From assembly GCA_024695545.1 (NCBI GenBank), contig JAILHZ010000196.1, positions 1 to 48,407 of the forward strand: a stretch of DNA of 48,407 nt, given 5' to 3'. Positions 34,444-43,035 of the stretch are shown here, piece by piece. The notes beneath the pieces are model-generated. The model saw only the letters and a list, made by a program, of their open reading frames with translations, was not told where the DNA came from and searched no databases. The position numbers and the translations under genes are program-made. The stretch's first letter is position 1. Each line of letters opens with the position of its first letter. Source of the DNA: Clostridiales bacterium. GTDB lineage: Bacteria; Bacillota_A; Clostridia; Saccharofermentanales; Saccharofermentanaceae.

Positions 34444-36060
34444 TTACAGAAGCGGCGTTCCGTTGTCCTGCGTTCTCTCACTCTTATTAACATGGATGAA
34501 CATGTTGTGCAGGAGGTTGACGCTCGTGAGAATCGCTTCGCCCTGATTCAGCTTACGGACATGCTTGATCGCGAAATCGTCGAGGTGCGTCTCTACTGCG
34601 TGGATATCATCGTTCAGCATGAGTCTGTGGATGATCATCGAACCGATCTGACCGAAGAGTACCGGAGATACGTCCTTCGGGTTCTGTGTGGTCAGGTAGA
34701 GGAAGATACCCTTGCGGCGTCCTTCTCTTGCGAGAAGTGTCAGGCCGCCGTGGAATTCCTTCTCGGAATATCTGGACTTGGAATATCTGTGGACCTCATC
34801 GATGTAGAATACGAACGGGCAGATATTCTCCTGCGATATAACAAAGTTACTGATCAGGTCAACGACCATGCCGCCGATACCTTCCGCAGCACCGAGCTCG
34901 GATGCGTTGATGTAGAGGCTGGCCTTCGGAACCTGAAGGAATCTCTCGACGATGTCGAGGAGATTGTACATATTCGGGTCATTCGAGAAGAAGGACAGGA
35001 ATCTCGTATTCGTCATCTGATACTGGATCTTCTGGATCAGGGATGCGTTCGAGTTCGCCTTGAGGGCATCGTAACGGTATCTGAAGTTGTAGTTGTTATC
35101 ACGGTCCGGCTCGCAGACGGACTCAGCCTGGATCTGCTCCGGAAGGAGTTCAAGGTTGAAGTCGGTATCGTCCTTGGAAACAGAAGCAAGGTTGCTCTGT
35201 ACTTCATCGATGTTCGCACCGACCTTGGAATAGTATGAATCGTCGCCGATCTTCTTCATGTAGCGCAGAGAAGTGATCGCCTCAGCAAGGACTGCGCCCT
35301 GGCTGGAGTTCTCTGTCTCGAAAAGCTTCTCCCACTGGTCCATCGAGATCTTGCTCGGGGAGATCGTCGTATCGACACCCAGTGTCAGCTTGGTAACTTC
35401 TTTATTGGTAAAAGCATCTCTGTACTCACCGGTCGGGTCGATGATCAGGACCTTACGTCTGGTATTGATCAGCTTATCCAGGATCGCCAGTGCTGTCGTG
35501 GACTTACCACTGTTCGTCGCACCAACGCAGAGAAGGTGACGGTTGAAGAGTGTGCTCGGCTTGAGCGAAACATCTGCAAGCGTTCTGTTCAGGTAATTCG
35601 CGAACGCCGGAAGCGGTTCCTCATCTTCACGGGAGAACTCCAGAGACTCCATGAACAGCTTATAGACTTCATCGGTAGCCAGATAGACCTTATCGGTGAT
35701 GCCGAGGGTATTAAAACCAGCGAGCTCAAACTTCTCGGAATTCGGAGTCATGATGGCGATCGTGTCGATACAGATCGTATGATTATCGCCGGGCTTAAGA
35801 TCTTCTTCCGGATTCTCATACATCTCGATATTCGAGGATTTGTTCTCAAAAACCTCTCCCAGGAAGACTCCCGCTGTCGATTCAACAACAACAAAGAAGT
35901 TGATGGTATTGGGAAGGAAAGATTTGCTGAACTTGCTTCTGTCAGCGAACAAAGCATGGTTATCGATCTGTGCGATACAGTTGCTTCGGAATACCTGTGT
36001 TACCTTTCCGATGTAGTAGTCTTGAAGGTTTTTACCCTCATAAAACGATTCAAGTGTCAT
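34444..36060 (-). CDS. HerA/DUF87-type ATPase
   Basis: A 538-residue ATPase. An N-terminal beta-barrel-like part (1-150, GKVTQVFRSNCIAQID onward) resembles the HAS-barrel of HerA. Walker A is GATNSGKST (about 185), Walker B FYIDEVHRYSK (about 428), and the arginine/sensor region TTQNPKDVSPVLFGQI. HerA proteins are hexameric DNA translocases that act with nucleases such as NurA in repair, or with SIR2/DUF4297-type effectors in phage defence. Neither partner is beside it: neighbours are a lipoprotein gene and an ABC exporter. GGGAG precedes the ATG. Confidence 0.85.
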   Translation of the reverse strand: MTLESFYEGKNLQDYYIGKVTQVFRSNCIAQIDNHALFADRSKFSKSFLPNTINFFVVVESTAGVFLGEVFENKSSNIEMYENPEEDLKPGDNHTICIDTIAIMTPNSEKFELAGFNTLGITDKVYLATDEVYKLFMESLEFSREDEEPLPAFANYLNRTLADVSLKPSTLFNRHLLCVGATNSGKSTTALAILDKLINTRRKVLIIDPTGEYRDAFTNKEVTKLTLGVDTTISPSKISMDQWEKLFETENSSQGAVLAEAITSLRYMKKIGDDSYYSKVGANIDEVQSNLASVSKDDTDFNLELLPEQIQAESVCEPDRDNNYNFRYRYDALKANSNASLIQKIQYQMTNTRFLSFFSNDPNMYNLLDIVERFLQVPKASLYINASELGAAEGIGGMVVDLISNFVISQENICPFVFYIDEVHRYSKSRYSEKEFHGGLTLLAREGRRKGIFLYLTTQNPKDVSPVLFGQIGSMIIHRLMLNDDIHAVETHLDDFAIKHVRKLNQGEAILTSVNLLHNMFIHVNKSERTQDNGTPLL

Positions 36061-36173
36061 ATATTGTCTCCCAGTCTGTTAGTCAGGTTCAGAACAAACC
36101 TGTCCCTCTATTGTACCGCCAGATTGAAAACAAAAATAGTCTTTTATATAAAGAAAATTAAAAACAAATAAAA

Positions 36174-36204
36174 AGAGCACCTGCCCGGGTAGGGCAGATG
36201 CTCT
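36174..36204 (-). terminator. Terminator of the lipoprotein gene
   Basis: Stem 36174-36186 with 36192-36204 (AGAGCACCTGCCC / GGGCAGATGCTCT, one mismatch), loop GGGTA. T-runs flank it on both strands. It lies 24 bp after the lipoprotein stop. Confidence 0.85.
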
Positions 36205-36227
36205 CTTTTTTCCAGTAAGGTGCCGTA

Positions 36228-37352
36228 TCAAGAAGCTGCATTAGCAACCAGGTTTTGGATCGAAAAGTGCAGTTCACCGTTATAGCTGTAGTAGCTGAGT
36301 TCTGCCGGTACACCATCAATATCGGTGTAGACATAACGGTAATTCGCGTCCGCATCTCCATCCGGATAAGTAATTTCATATCCGTTGTTGCGGAATACTT
36401 CATCGATATCCTGGCAGGCCTGCTCGCCATCGTAATCCTCGAGCGAAGAAATAATATGTACACGGGTAGCATTATTTACTTCCATTTCGATCGTTGCATC
36501 TGTGCAGACACTCGGGATAGTCGGAAGATCGCTTCCGCTCCATGTATACTCATCCGGCCAGATTCCCTGCTCGTAGCAGCCGTAGAATTTGTCAAAATCG
36601 ATCTTATACTTTTCCTGACCGCCGGTCTTATCCATTTCTTCCTTGAGCATCGAGAAATAATCATAGAGGGAAACGTCACTCAGTTCGCCACAACTGACGA
36701 TCTTCAAGCATACAGATGCCAGAGGTTCATTATCCTCAACGATCAGCAGGTCATAGTATCCGGGTGCATATACTTCCTCGTTCAGAGTGAGCTGACCCCA
36801 GTACCAGTTAGGATCATTCGGATCCTCAAGAACGGTTCTTTCCACTTCTGCCGGCAGGCTCTTTATATAATCTGCCGTGTAGATCGAAGCATCCTCGTGG
36901 TGCGGAACAAGATATGCCTCTGCCTTACCCGAGAATCCCATCTTCGGATAGATCTCGAGGTGGTCCATGTTTTCAAAGACATAACGGATGTTGCTGTAGC
37001 GGTAGCGGAGAGCGTTCATCTCGCTGTCACCGCTACTCGGACTTGCAAGAGCCAGCCCCCAGATCGCGTCGCAGGACTCCGGAATGATCTCGATGCAACC
37101 CGGTGTATGCGTAGTCTTGTTAAGAGATGCCTGATCATCTGCGATTCCGGCATTCGCTTTTGATGTTTCCTCTGTAGATTCCTTTGAAGAATCTTTCTTT
37201 TCAGTGGTCTCATCCGGTTTCTCTATTGTCTCTTTTTGTTCCTCAGATGTCGATTCTGTTTTCTTGGTTTCTTCTTTCTTCTTCCCGCAAGCGGCCAGTG
37301 AGAACGCCATCGCAAGAGTCAGAAGAACTGCTGTAAAACGTTTTGAAGCCAT
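36228..37352 (-). CDS. Lipoprotein, unknown function
   Basis: A 374-residue secreted lipoprotein: signal peptide MASKRFTAVLLTLAMAFSL with lipobox LAAC (Cys22), a Lys/Glu/Thr-rich linker to about residue 70, then a mixed alpha/beta domain rich in Tyr and acidic residues with four scattered Cys. The ATG at 37352 has GGAGG 8 nt upstream; the longer frame is rejected. I do not recognise a family. It is a single gene with its own terminator. Confidence 0.8.
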   Translation of the reverse strand: MASKRFTAVLLTLAMAFSLAACGKKKEETKKTESTSEEQKETIEKPDETTEKKDSSKESTEETSKANAGIADDQASLNKTTHTPGCIEIIPESCDAIWGLALASPSSGDSEMNALRYRYSNIRYVFENMDHLEIYPKMGFSGKAEAYLVPHHEDASIYTADYIKSLPAEVERTVLEDPNDPNWYWGQLTLNEEVYAPGYYDLLIVEDNEPLASVCLKIVSCGELSDVSLYDYFSMLKEEMDKTGGQEKYKIDFDKFYGCYEQGIWPDEYTWSGSDLPTIPSVCTDATIEMEVNNATRVHIISSLEDYDGEQACQDIDEVFRNNGYEITYPDGDADANYRYVYTDIDGVPAELSYYSYNGELHFSIQNLVANAAS

Positions 37353-37467
37353 AAAAATACCTCCCAGTTCATTTCTCAAACTTCTTTTAGATTATAACAC
37401 AGGTGGTGGCTGTCTGGGATTTCACTTTTTTGCTATTTTATTAGCTTCCAAACTCATACATTTTGTA

Positions 37468-37504
37468 TAAAAAAGAGGCTGTCTCATTTTCTGAGACAGC
37501 CTCT
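37468..37504 (-). terminator. Terminator of the diguanylate cyclase gene
   Basis: A perfect 13-bp stem (37474-37486 with 37492-37504, AGAGGCTGTCTCA) around TTTTC, with six T on the minus strand after it. It resembles the hairpins at 20904 and 40683. Confidence 0.9.
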
Positions 37505-37528
37505 CCTGAATCAATCAGCTTGTAGATC

Positions 37529-38836
37529 TTACATCAGGGTGACCATGTTTCTGCCGTTATGCTTTGATGCATACATGGCCTTATCCATCCTGTCAAACAC
37601 ATCCTTGAAGGAGTCTCCTGCCTTCAGTTCGGTAACACCGACAGAGCAGGTGATATGGCAGATCTCCGGGAAGAGATATTCTTCCACACGGCTTCTCAGC
37701 TTCTCCGCCATCCTGTATGCTTCTTCCGCGTTCTTCTCACGGCAGATGATGACAAATTCCTCACCGCCCCAGCGGCCGGCCAGTGCTTTTTCCTCGGCAG
37801 CCATATCCATCAGGATCTTAGCGAAATTCTTCAGTGTCAGGTCTCCTGTCGCGTGACCGTAGTTATCGTTTACCGCTTTAAACTTATCGAGGTCGAGCAT
37901 CATGACGGAAACAGGTGCATCGCTCTTCTGGCGGAGCGCGATCGCGTTGTTCAGCTGAGTCTCTACCTCACCGTGATTGAATACGCCGGTAAGCGGATCC
38001 TTGATCGCTTTCTCCTCGTATGTCTGAAGCGTGGACAGAAGCTCCATGGAGTTGTCATGAATATCCTGAACCATGAATACGAATCTGTAGTCGTCCTCGT
38101 TATATGTCTGTGCGCGGCTGAAGATCAGCTTGACCCAGATATAATTGCCTTCCAGATTACGCATCATGCAGTCGTAGGATGACGTACGTCCGGGGGTGAA
38201 GTTCTTCTTGAGATACTCCGGATCCGTGCGGCGGAGGAACTGTTCCTGGTCCTCCGGCCAGATCATGTTGACGATCATCATTCTCCAGTCGGAATACTTC
38301 AGGTTGTAATTGACGACATCGTCCGAGATCTCCGTAACGTTGATGCTGCTGGTCGTGTCGGCGACCAGATCGATATACATCGAGAACAGATACGAACTCT
38401 GGATCGTATTGATCTTCTTCGTCGTCAGGGACTCCTGCAGGGATGCGTTGTCATTGAACTCATCCAGAACGAAGATGTATTTCTTCTCCTTTTCAAACGG
38501 ATAGATCGTCAGCTGCACAAGATGCGGTTCCTGCTCATCATCGAGATAGAGCTTCAGGCGCCGGCTGTACTTGTCCTTAAAAACACCGGTATTGTCCGCG
38601 AAGATCTGATAATCACCCGAAACCTTTTCGTTTGAATCATTGAAGTGGAACCACAGATCCAGAATAAGATCGTGATAACTGCCCGTCTCCTCCAGGAAAC
38701 TCTCGAAGATCCCCCGGCGGACGACCGCCTTATACGTATCAATTGAGGAATCAACTACGACCAGTGCATCCACGTGATCTACAAACAAACCGCAAACATC
38801 ATCAATACTGAAGTCAGTCAATTTCTTATCTTTCAT
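37529..38836 (-). CDS. Diguanylate cyclase with PAS-like sensor region
   Basis: A 435-residue cytosolic protein. The C-terminal GGDEF domain (about 270-435) has DPLTGVFNHGEVE, MMLDLDKFKAVND and the active-site GGEEF, so it should make cyclic di-GMP. No RxxD inhibition site is visible five residues before GGEEF. The middle (about 140-265) is PAS/PAC-like (YLKKNFTPGRTSSYDCMMRN, NYIWVKLIFSR), and the first 130 residues have a similar rhythm, perhaps a second PAS. The start at 38836 is chosen from the distance to GAGG; ATG 38842 is possible. Confidence 0.87.
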   Translation of the reverse strand: MKDKKLTDFSIDDVCGLFVDHVDALVVVDSSIDTYKAVVRRGIFESFLEETGSYHDLILDLWFHFNDSNEKVSGDYQIFADNTGVFKDKYSRRLKLYLDDEQEPHLVQLTIYPFEKEKKYIFVLDEFNDNASLQESLTTKKINTIQSSYLFSMYIDLVADTTSSINVTEISDDVVNYNLKYSDWRMMIVNMIWPEDQEQFLRRTDPEYLKKNFTPGRTSSYDCMMRNLEGNYIWVKLIFSRAQTYNEDDYRFVFMVQDIHDNSMELLSTLQTYEEKAIKDPLTGVFNHGEVETQLNNAIALRQKSDAPVSVMMLDLDKFKAVNDNYGHATGDLTLKNFAKILMDMAAEEKALAGRWGGEEFVIICREKNAEEAYRMAEKLRSRVEEYLFPEICHITCSVGVTELKAGDSFKDVFDRMDKAMYASKHNGRNMVTLM

Positions 38837-38842
38837 AAACAT

Positions 38843-39296
38843 CTTCCTCGTACATGGATAAAAGTCCTGCCATCTCTTCTCATGAAAACAAAAAAAGTTT
38901 GTGTGACAAATTTATTGTAAAACGATGATTCCGAAAAAACATTAACTAATTGAAAACAATACGTTTACTAATTTGCCGAATTAGCTGTCAAAGTAAATAT
39001 TCCATTAACATATGCCTTAACGAATAAAGATCAACAGGTCTTGCCTGCAGAATGCAAATAACTATTTATCTGCATTTTTATTTGGGGGAGACACTGTGGT
39101 TTTTCAGAAATCAGCCGACTCTTTTTTCGCCGAGCTGTATCGTATCTGTCGAAAAGAAAACTCGTGCTCGACTCGTTAAAATGAAAAAAGAACGCAACTA
39201 TTATGCTGAAAGTTGATATATTCCGAGCCGGCCGTGTAGTATTATTGTTTTTCAGAATAAGAGACAATTAATGACAAAGGTATAAAGGGACATTCT
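38843..39296. promoter_or_regulatory. Control region between the cyclase and MATE genes
   Basis: An A+T-rich, apparently non-coding 454 bp. For the cyclase (minus), TTGACA is at 38986-38991 with CTAATT/AATTAG arms within the following spacer and a weak -10. For the MATE gene (plus), TTGATA (39213-39218), 18 bp, TAGTAT (39237-39242). Between them a hairpin (39051-39061 with 39066-39076, one mismatch, loop CTAT) is followed by TTTTTATTT on plus and looks like an intrinsic terminator of an unseen short transcript. Confidence 0.45.
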
Positions 39297-40703
39297 GTGA
39301 GTAAGCGAAGCACAATCGTTATCGATGAGAAAACACCGCTTCTGATCCTGGCGGGTCCGATGTTTTTCGAACTATTCCTGAATACGATGCTCAACAACGT
39401 AGATACGATCATGTTGAGCCACTATGATGAGTTTGCCGTCGGAGCCGTCGGTAATGCCAATATCATCATGTTCATGATGAACATCTTCTTCAACGTTATC
39501 GCCACAGCGACGACAGTCGTCGTTGCGCAGTATCTCGGAGCGAAGCGTCATGACAAGATGAACATGATCTATTCTCTTTCTATCGTCGTCAATCTGGCCT
39601 TCGGTCTGATCCTTAGCGGTGCTTTTTGCGCGGCAAATCCTCTGATCATGAGCTTCCTTCAGGTATCGCCGGAGATGCGTCACTACTCCATGATGTACCT
39701 GTACATCGTTGGCGGCGGCGGATTCCTTACCGCAGTATTTAACGTCATGCTTCAGATCGTCAGATGTAACGGACACACAAAGATCGGTATGCGTGTCACC
39801 TTTGCGATCAACATCGTTAATATCATCGGAAATTACATCTTCCTCTACGGACCTCTGTCCTACCTGAATATGGGTGTAGAGGGTGTCGCAATCTCGACAG
39901 TTGCGGCAAGATTCATCGCAGTGATTGCGCTGATCGCCTTCTTCTACAAGCAGCAGATCGGACGTTTCTCGCTCCGCTACTTAAGACCTTTCCCGACCAA
40001 GCTCCTCATGAAGATGATCAAGATCGGTCTTCCTACCGCGGGCGAGAACCTTACATACAACCTCTATCAGACCACGCTTCTCTCCTTCGTTAACGGAATG
40101 GGAAATGATGCGGTAAATGCGCGGGCTTACTGTAACACTCTGATCTCGTTTGCGATGATCTTCTCGAATGCGTCCGCAATGTCAACACAGATCATCACGG
40201 GCCATCTCGTCGGTGCCGGCAAGCAGGAAGAAGCATATAAACGTGTATTCCGTACTCTCAGGACTTCGATGCCGATCACTATAGCGCTGGCATCTATAAA
40301 TGCCATCCTGTGCAGGTACACGCTGCAATTGTTTACCGATAACCAGCACATCATCGCGCTCGGGCAGATGATCATGATCGTCGATATTTTCGTCGAGATG
40401 GGAAGGTGTCTCAATATGACATTTGTGTGCAGCCTCAAGGCGGCCGGAGCCTACATATTCCCTCTCATCATGGGTATCCTGTGTAACTGGGGTTTAGGCC
40501 TGACGACAGGATACGCAGTCGGTGTCGCACTGGGCGTGGGTGTTGCCGGAATCTTCGCCGGAACGGCAACAGACGAGTGTATCCGAGGGCTGATCGTCAT
40601 GTTCTACTGGTATAAGAAGAAATGGTTCGGTAAGTCCGTCGTCGATAAGAGAGACTTCCTCGACCTTGAAGAAGACAAAAAAGAAGCTGTCCCGGAATCC
40701 TGA
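39297..40703 (+). CDS. MATE-family efflux protein
   Basis: A 468-residue cation-driven multidrug exporter with twelve predicted spans. Family landmarks are LAGPMFFELFLNTMLNNVDTIMLSHYDE (cited as PMFFELFLNTM and NNVDTIMLSHY), VGNANIIMFM, and the half-repeat IGLPTAGENL. It starts with GTG, with AAAGGGA upstream. Its last codons (KKEAVPES) form the 5' arm of the terminator hairpin. The substrate cannot be predicted. Confidence 0.9.
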   Translation: MSKRSTIVIDEKTPLLILAGPMFFELFLNTMLNNVDTIMLSHYDEFAVGAVGNANIIMFMMNIFFNVIATATTVVVAQYLGAKRHDKMNMIYSLSIVVNLAFGLILSGAFCAANPLIMSFLQVSPEMRHYSMMYLYIVGGGGFLTAVFNVMLQIVRCNGHTKIGMRVTFAINIVNIIGNYIFLYGPLSYLNMGVEGVAISTVAARFIAVIALIAFFYKQQIGRFSLRYLRPFPTKLLMKMIKIGLPTAGENLTYNLYQTTLLSFVNGMGNDAVNARAYCNTLISFAMIFSNASAMSTQIITGHLVGAGKQEEAYKRVFRTLRTSMPITIALASINAILCRYTLQLFTDNQHIIALGQMIMIVDIFVEMGRCLNMTFVCSLKAAGAYIFPLIMGILCNWGLGLTTGYAVGVALGVGVAGIFAGTATDECIRGLIVMFYWYKKKWFGKSVVDKRDFLDLEEDKKEAVPES

Positions 40704-40712
40704 GACAGCTTC
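40683..40712. terminator. Bidirectional terminator overlapping the MATE stop
   Basis: Perfect 9-bp stem GAAGCTGTC/GACAGCTTC (40683-40691 with 40704-40712). The MATE stop codon (40701-40703) is in the loop. T-rich sequence follows on both strands, so it also ends the convergent operon. Confidence 0.75.
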
Positions 40713-40737
40713 TCTTTCATTTAATGGTTCAACTTTA

Positions 40738-41397
40738 TTATCTGCGCTTGATCAGGACTTCGATCTCTTTACCGATCTGAGAGGTCAAATCGGAATTGTC
40801 CTGCTGGACAGCAGTAGTAAATGCCACGAATTTGTCTGCAATACTCTTCTCGAGATCAGGAGTGGAACTGCCGCTTCTCTTCGGCGAATATCTGAAAGCT
40901 TCAAACACCTTCGAAGCATCTGCTTTTACTGCATCTGACTTCGCCTGGGAAACCAGTAATTCCGCCTCTTTCGTATAATCCTTGATGAACGCTGTCTGGG
41001 CAGCCACTTTCTGATCAATAGCACCAACGATGTCCGATGTAGCAGCAGCCTTCATGACAGCAACCGCTGTAAAGGCAAGGATCACTACGCAGACAACGAC
41101 GCCCGCCCAGATCGGAAGACCCGGAACCGCCATAAAAAGGCCACCGAAGATCAGCATCAGGATCAGTCCGACGTAGCTCTGGGTCACCAGCGGAATGTTG
41201 TAGAATTTCTTCGTAAGGTTTGCCGGCTTAAAGGCTACCCACGCACAGAGCAGCTGTCCGATAAAAGCAGCGGTGATAAATGCGTATCCGATCCAGAATG
41301 CTGTGGAGAAATTACCTCCTGCGCATGCAAAAACGATTGCATTAAACGCGCCAAGCAGAACGGCCCATGAAATTACATAATACTTAAAGCTATTCAT
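40738..41397 (-). CDS. Four-span membrane protein, partner of the SPFH protein
   Basis: A 219-residue protein with four spans (about 7-28, 33-54, 72-93, 96-118) and a cytosolic helical tail (about 120-219) with coiled-coil character (VAAQTAFIKDYTKEAELLVSQAK region). It starts 13 bp after the SPFH gene with GGAGGGG before the ATG. I do not recognise a named family. Co-transcription suggests that it anchors or assists the SPFH protein. Confidence 0.75.
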   Translation of the reverse strand: MNSFKYYVISWAVLLGAFNAIVFACAGGNFSTAFWIGYAFITAAFIGQLLCAWVAFKPANLTKKFYNIPLVTQSYVGLILMLIFGGLFMAVPGLPIWAGVVVCVVILAFTAVAVMKAAATSDIVGAIDQKVAAQTAFIKDYTKEAELLVSQAKSDAVKADASKVFEAFRYSPKRSGSSTPDLEKSIADKFVAFTTAVQQDNSDLTSQIGKEIEVLIKRR

Positions 41398-41410
41398 CTC
41401 TCACCCCTCC

Positions 41411-42811
41411 TTACAGCTGTGTTCCGCATTCGAGGCAGAACTTGCCGCCCAGCGGGACATCCATACCGCAGTTCGGACACTTATTTACCAGTGGAGTTCC
41501 GCACTTCATACAGAACTTTCCTTTCGGCGTCTTCTCGCCGCAGGAAGGACAGAGGATCTCATTTGCATCTAAAATTTCGATCTTGCTTCCGCACTCCAGG
41601 CAGAACTTCGCGCCTGCAGGGAGCTTGTTTCCGCACTTGGGGCAATCCACAGTCTGCTCCGGAGCAGCAGGAGCCGTGTTGCCGGATGACATATTGGGGT
41701 CAAACATATTACCGACCTGACTTCCGATCATGGTGGCAGCCTTAAGACCCACACCGAGTCCGACGATATCGCCCATAGTGGAACCGCCGCCGGAACCACC
41801 CATGTTTCCCAGGCCTTCCGCATAAGCTTTCTGAACATCAGCCTGCATAACATCTTTCTGCGTATAGCCCTTCGCACGCATAACTTCCGCTTCGGCAAAG
41901 CCTTCCACCTTCAGTGCCTCAGCCTCAGCCTGCGCACCGATGACCTTTCTCTCGGCTTCTCTCTTCGCAACTTCCGTCTCAGTCGTCTGACGCTCCAGTT
42001 CGATCTGTCTCTGGGCCGCAGTTACATCTGCCTCGGCAAGCGCCTGTGCAGACTTGACCTCTGCCTCTGCCTTCGCCATACGTACCTGCAGAGATACAGT
42101 ATGCAGTTCACGGATACGCTTAAAGTTCGGATCATCTTCCGGAAGAACAACTGTCGTTAAGTAGAACTGCGGAATGGTAAGACCATACTCCTCAAATCCG
42201 GGCAGGATCTTCTCTTTCAGAACGTCACCCAGCTCATCGAGATGCTCGTCGACTTCCAGGATCGGAATGTTCTTTTCCTTGATCGAAGCGGAAAGGTTGG
42301 TCTTAACTGCCATGGAGATCAAAGGTCTGAAAGAATTCTGAAGCGACTGGGTAAACTGGGTTCCGTTCTCTCCCCAGGCGATACCCTTCATCGTACCGAC
42401 GAGCTTGATCAGGAGCTTAAGCCCATCGGAAACCTTCAGATTCATCTCACCGCTCGCACCGATCTCCATCGGGATACCGTATTCCGGATCCACATAGCGG
42501 ACCTTCGAATCCGTTCCCCACTTTACGGCCATCTGCACCGTCTGGTTGATGAAATACACTTCACAATGGAACGGAGACTGGTCACCGGTAAGGCGGTTCA
42601 GTGCTTTCCCAACCAACGGAAGATTCTGCGTCTCCAGAGTATGTCTTCCGGGACCGAATACATCGAGTGCCTCACCATTCAAGAAGAATACTGCCTGCTG
42701 GCTCTCATGAACGATAAGCTGCGACATGATATTAAAATCTTCAGCCGGATGCTTCCAAATAAAGGTACTGTTATCACCTTCGTACTTAATTACATCAACA
42801 ATCTGCCCCAT
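41411..42811 (-). CDS. SPFH/Band-7 protein with C-terminal zinc ribbons (YdjI-like)
   Basis: A 466-residue protein. Residues about 25-240 form the SPFH domain (IVHESQQAVFFLNGEALDVFGPGRHTL region and LSASIKEKNIPIL). A long helix (about 245-325) is rich in Ala/Glu (ALAEADVTAAQRQIELERQ), then a Gly-rich hinge and three zinc-ribbon pairs (CPKCGNKL/CLECGSK, CPSCGEK/CMKCGTP, CPNCGMD/CLECGTQ). This is the layout of B. subtilis YdjI, part of the YdjFGHI membrane-stress set. YdjG-like genes are at 13266 and 14766; no PspA homologue is in the window. GGAGGGG precedes the ATG. Confidence 0.88.
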   Translation of the reverse strand: MGQIVDVIKYEGDNSTFIWKHPAEDFNIMSQLIVHESQQAVFFLNGEALDVFGPGRHTLETQNLPLVGKALNRLTGDQSPFHCEVYFINQTVQMAVKWGTDSKVRYVDPEYGIPMEIGASGEMNLKVSDGLKLLIKLVGTMKGIAWGENGTQFTQSLQNSFRPLISMAVKTNLSASIKEKNIPILEVDEHLDELGDVLKEKILPGFEEYGLTIPQFYLTTVVLPEDDPNFKRIRELHTVSLQVRMAKAEAEVKSAQALAEADVTAAQRQIELERQTTETEVAKREAERKVIGAQAEAEALKVEGFAEAEVMRAKGYTQKDVMQADVQKAYAEGLGNMGGSGGGSTMGDIVGLGVGLKAATMIGSQVGNMFDPNMSSGNTAPAAPEQTVDCPKCGNKLPAGAKFCLECGSKIEILDANEILCPSCGEKTPKGKFCMKCGTPLVNKCPNCGMDVPLGGKFCLECGTQL

Positions 42812-42951
42812 AACCCCTCCTGTGAAATATGAAGTAGACGGAAATCTACATCAATTTTGTTTTACTTGTATATTATAGCATCACTTACCCTGCCTTGTAC
42901 CTAGGGAAATATATAAATAGATCTCTTTTTACCCTCTTTTTCCGCACTAAA

Positions 42952-42970
42952 AAGGGCCTTAACGGCCCTT
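42952..42970 (-). terminator. Terminator of the large solute-binding protein gene
   Basis: A 7-bp G+C-rich stem AAGGGCC/GGCCCTT around TTAAC, followed on minus by a T-run. A second small hairpin (CTTGCT/AGCAAG) directly precedes it in the transcript. Confidence 0.75.
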
Positions 42971-43035
42971 GCTGAAAAAGCAAGCGCATTTGTCACATTG
43001 ATTGATGGTTCGCAGGGTTTTCTGTTTATAAAATC

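Noticed and set aside
32089..35238. Several plus-strand frames of 186-424 codons opposite the ABC exporter and HerA genes
   Set aside because: All are antisense to genes with Walker A, Walker B and signature motifs.
34444..36060. A HerA-based antiphage system
   Set aside because: No SIR2, DUF4297, NurA or other effector is next to it, and the neighbours are transport and surface genes.
39031..39267. A 78-codon minus-strand frame in the cyclase/MATE gap
   Set aside because: TTG start without a binding site, no domain, and it overlaps the likely MATE promoter.
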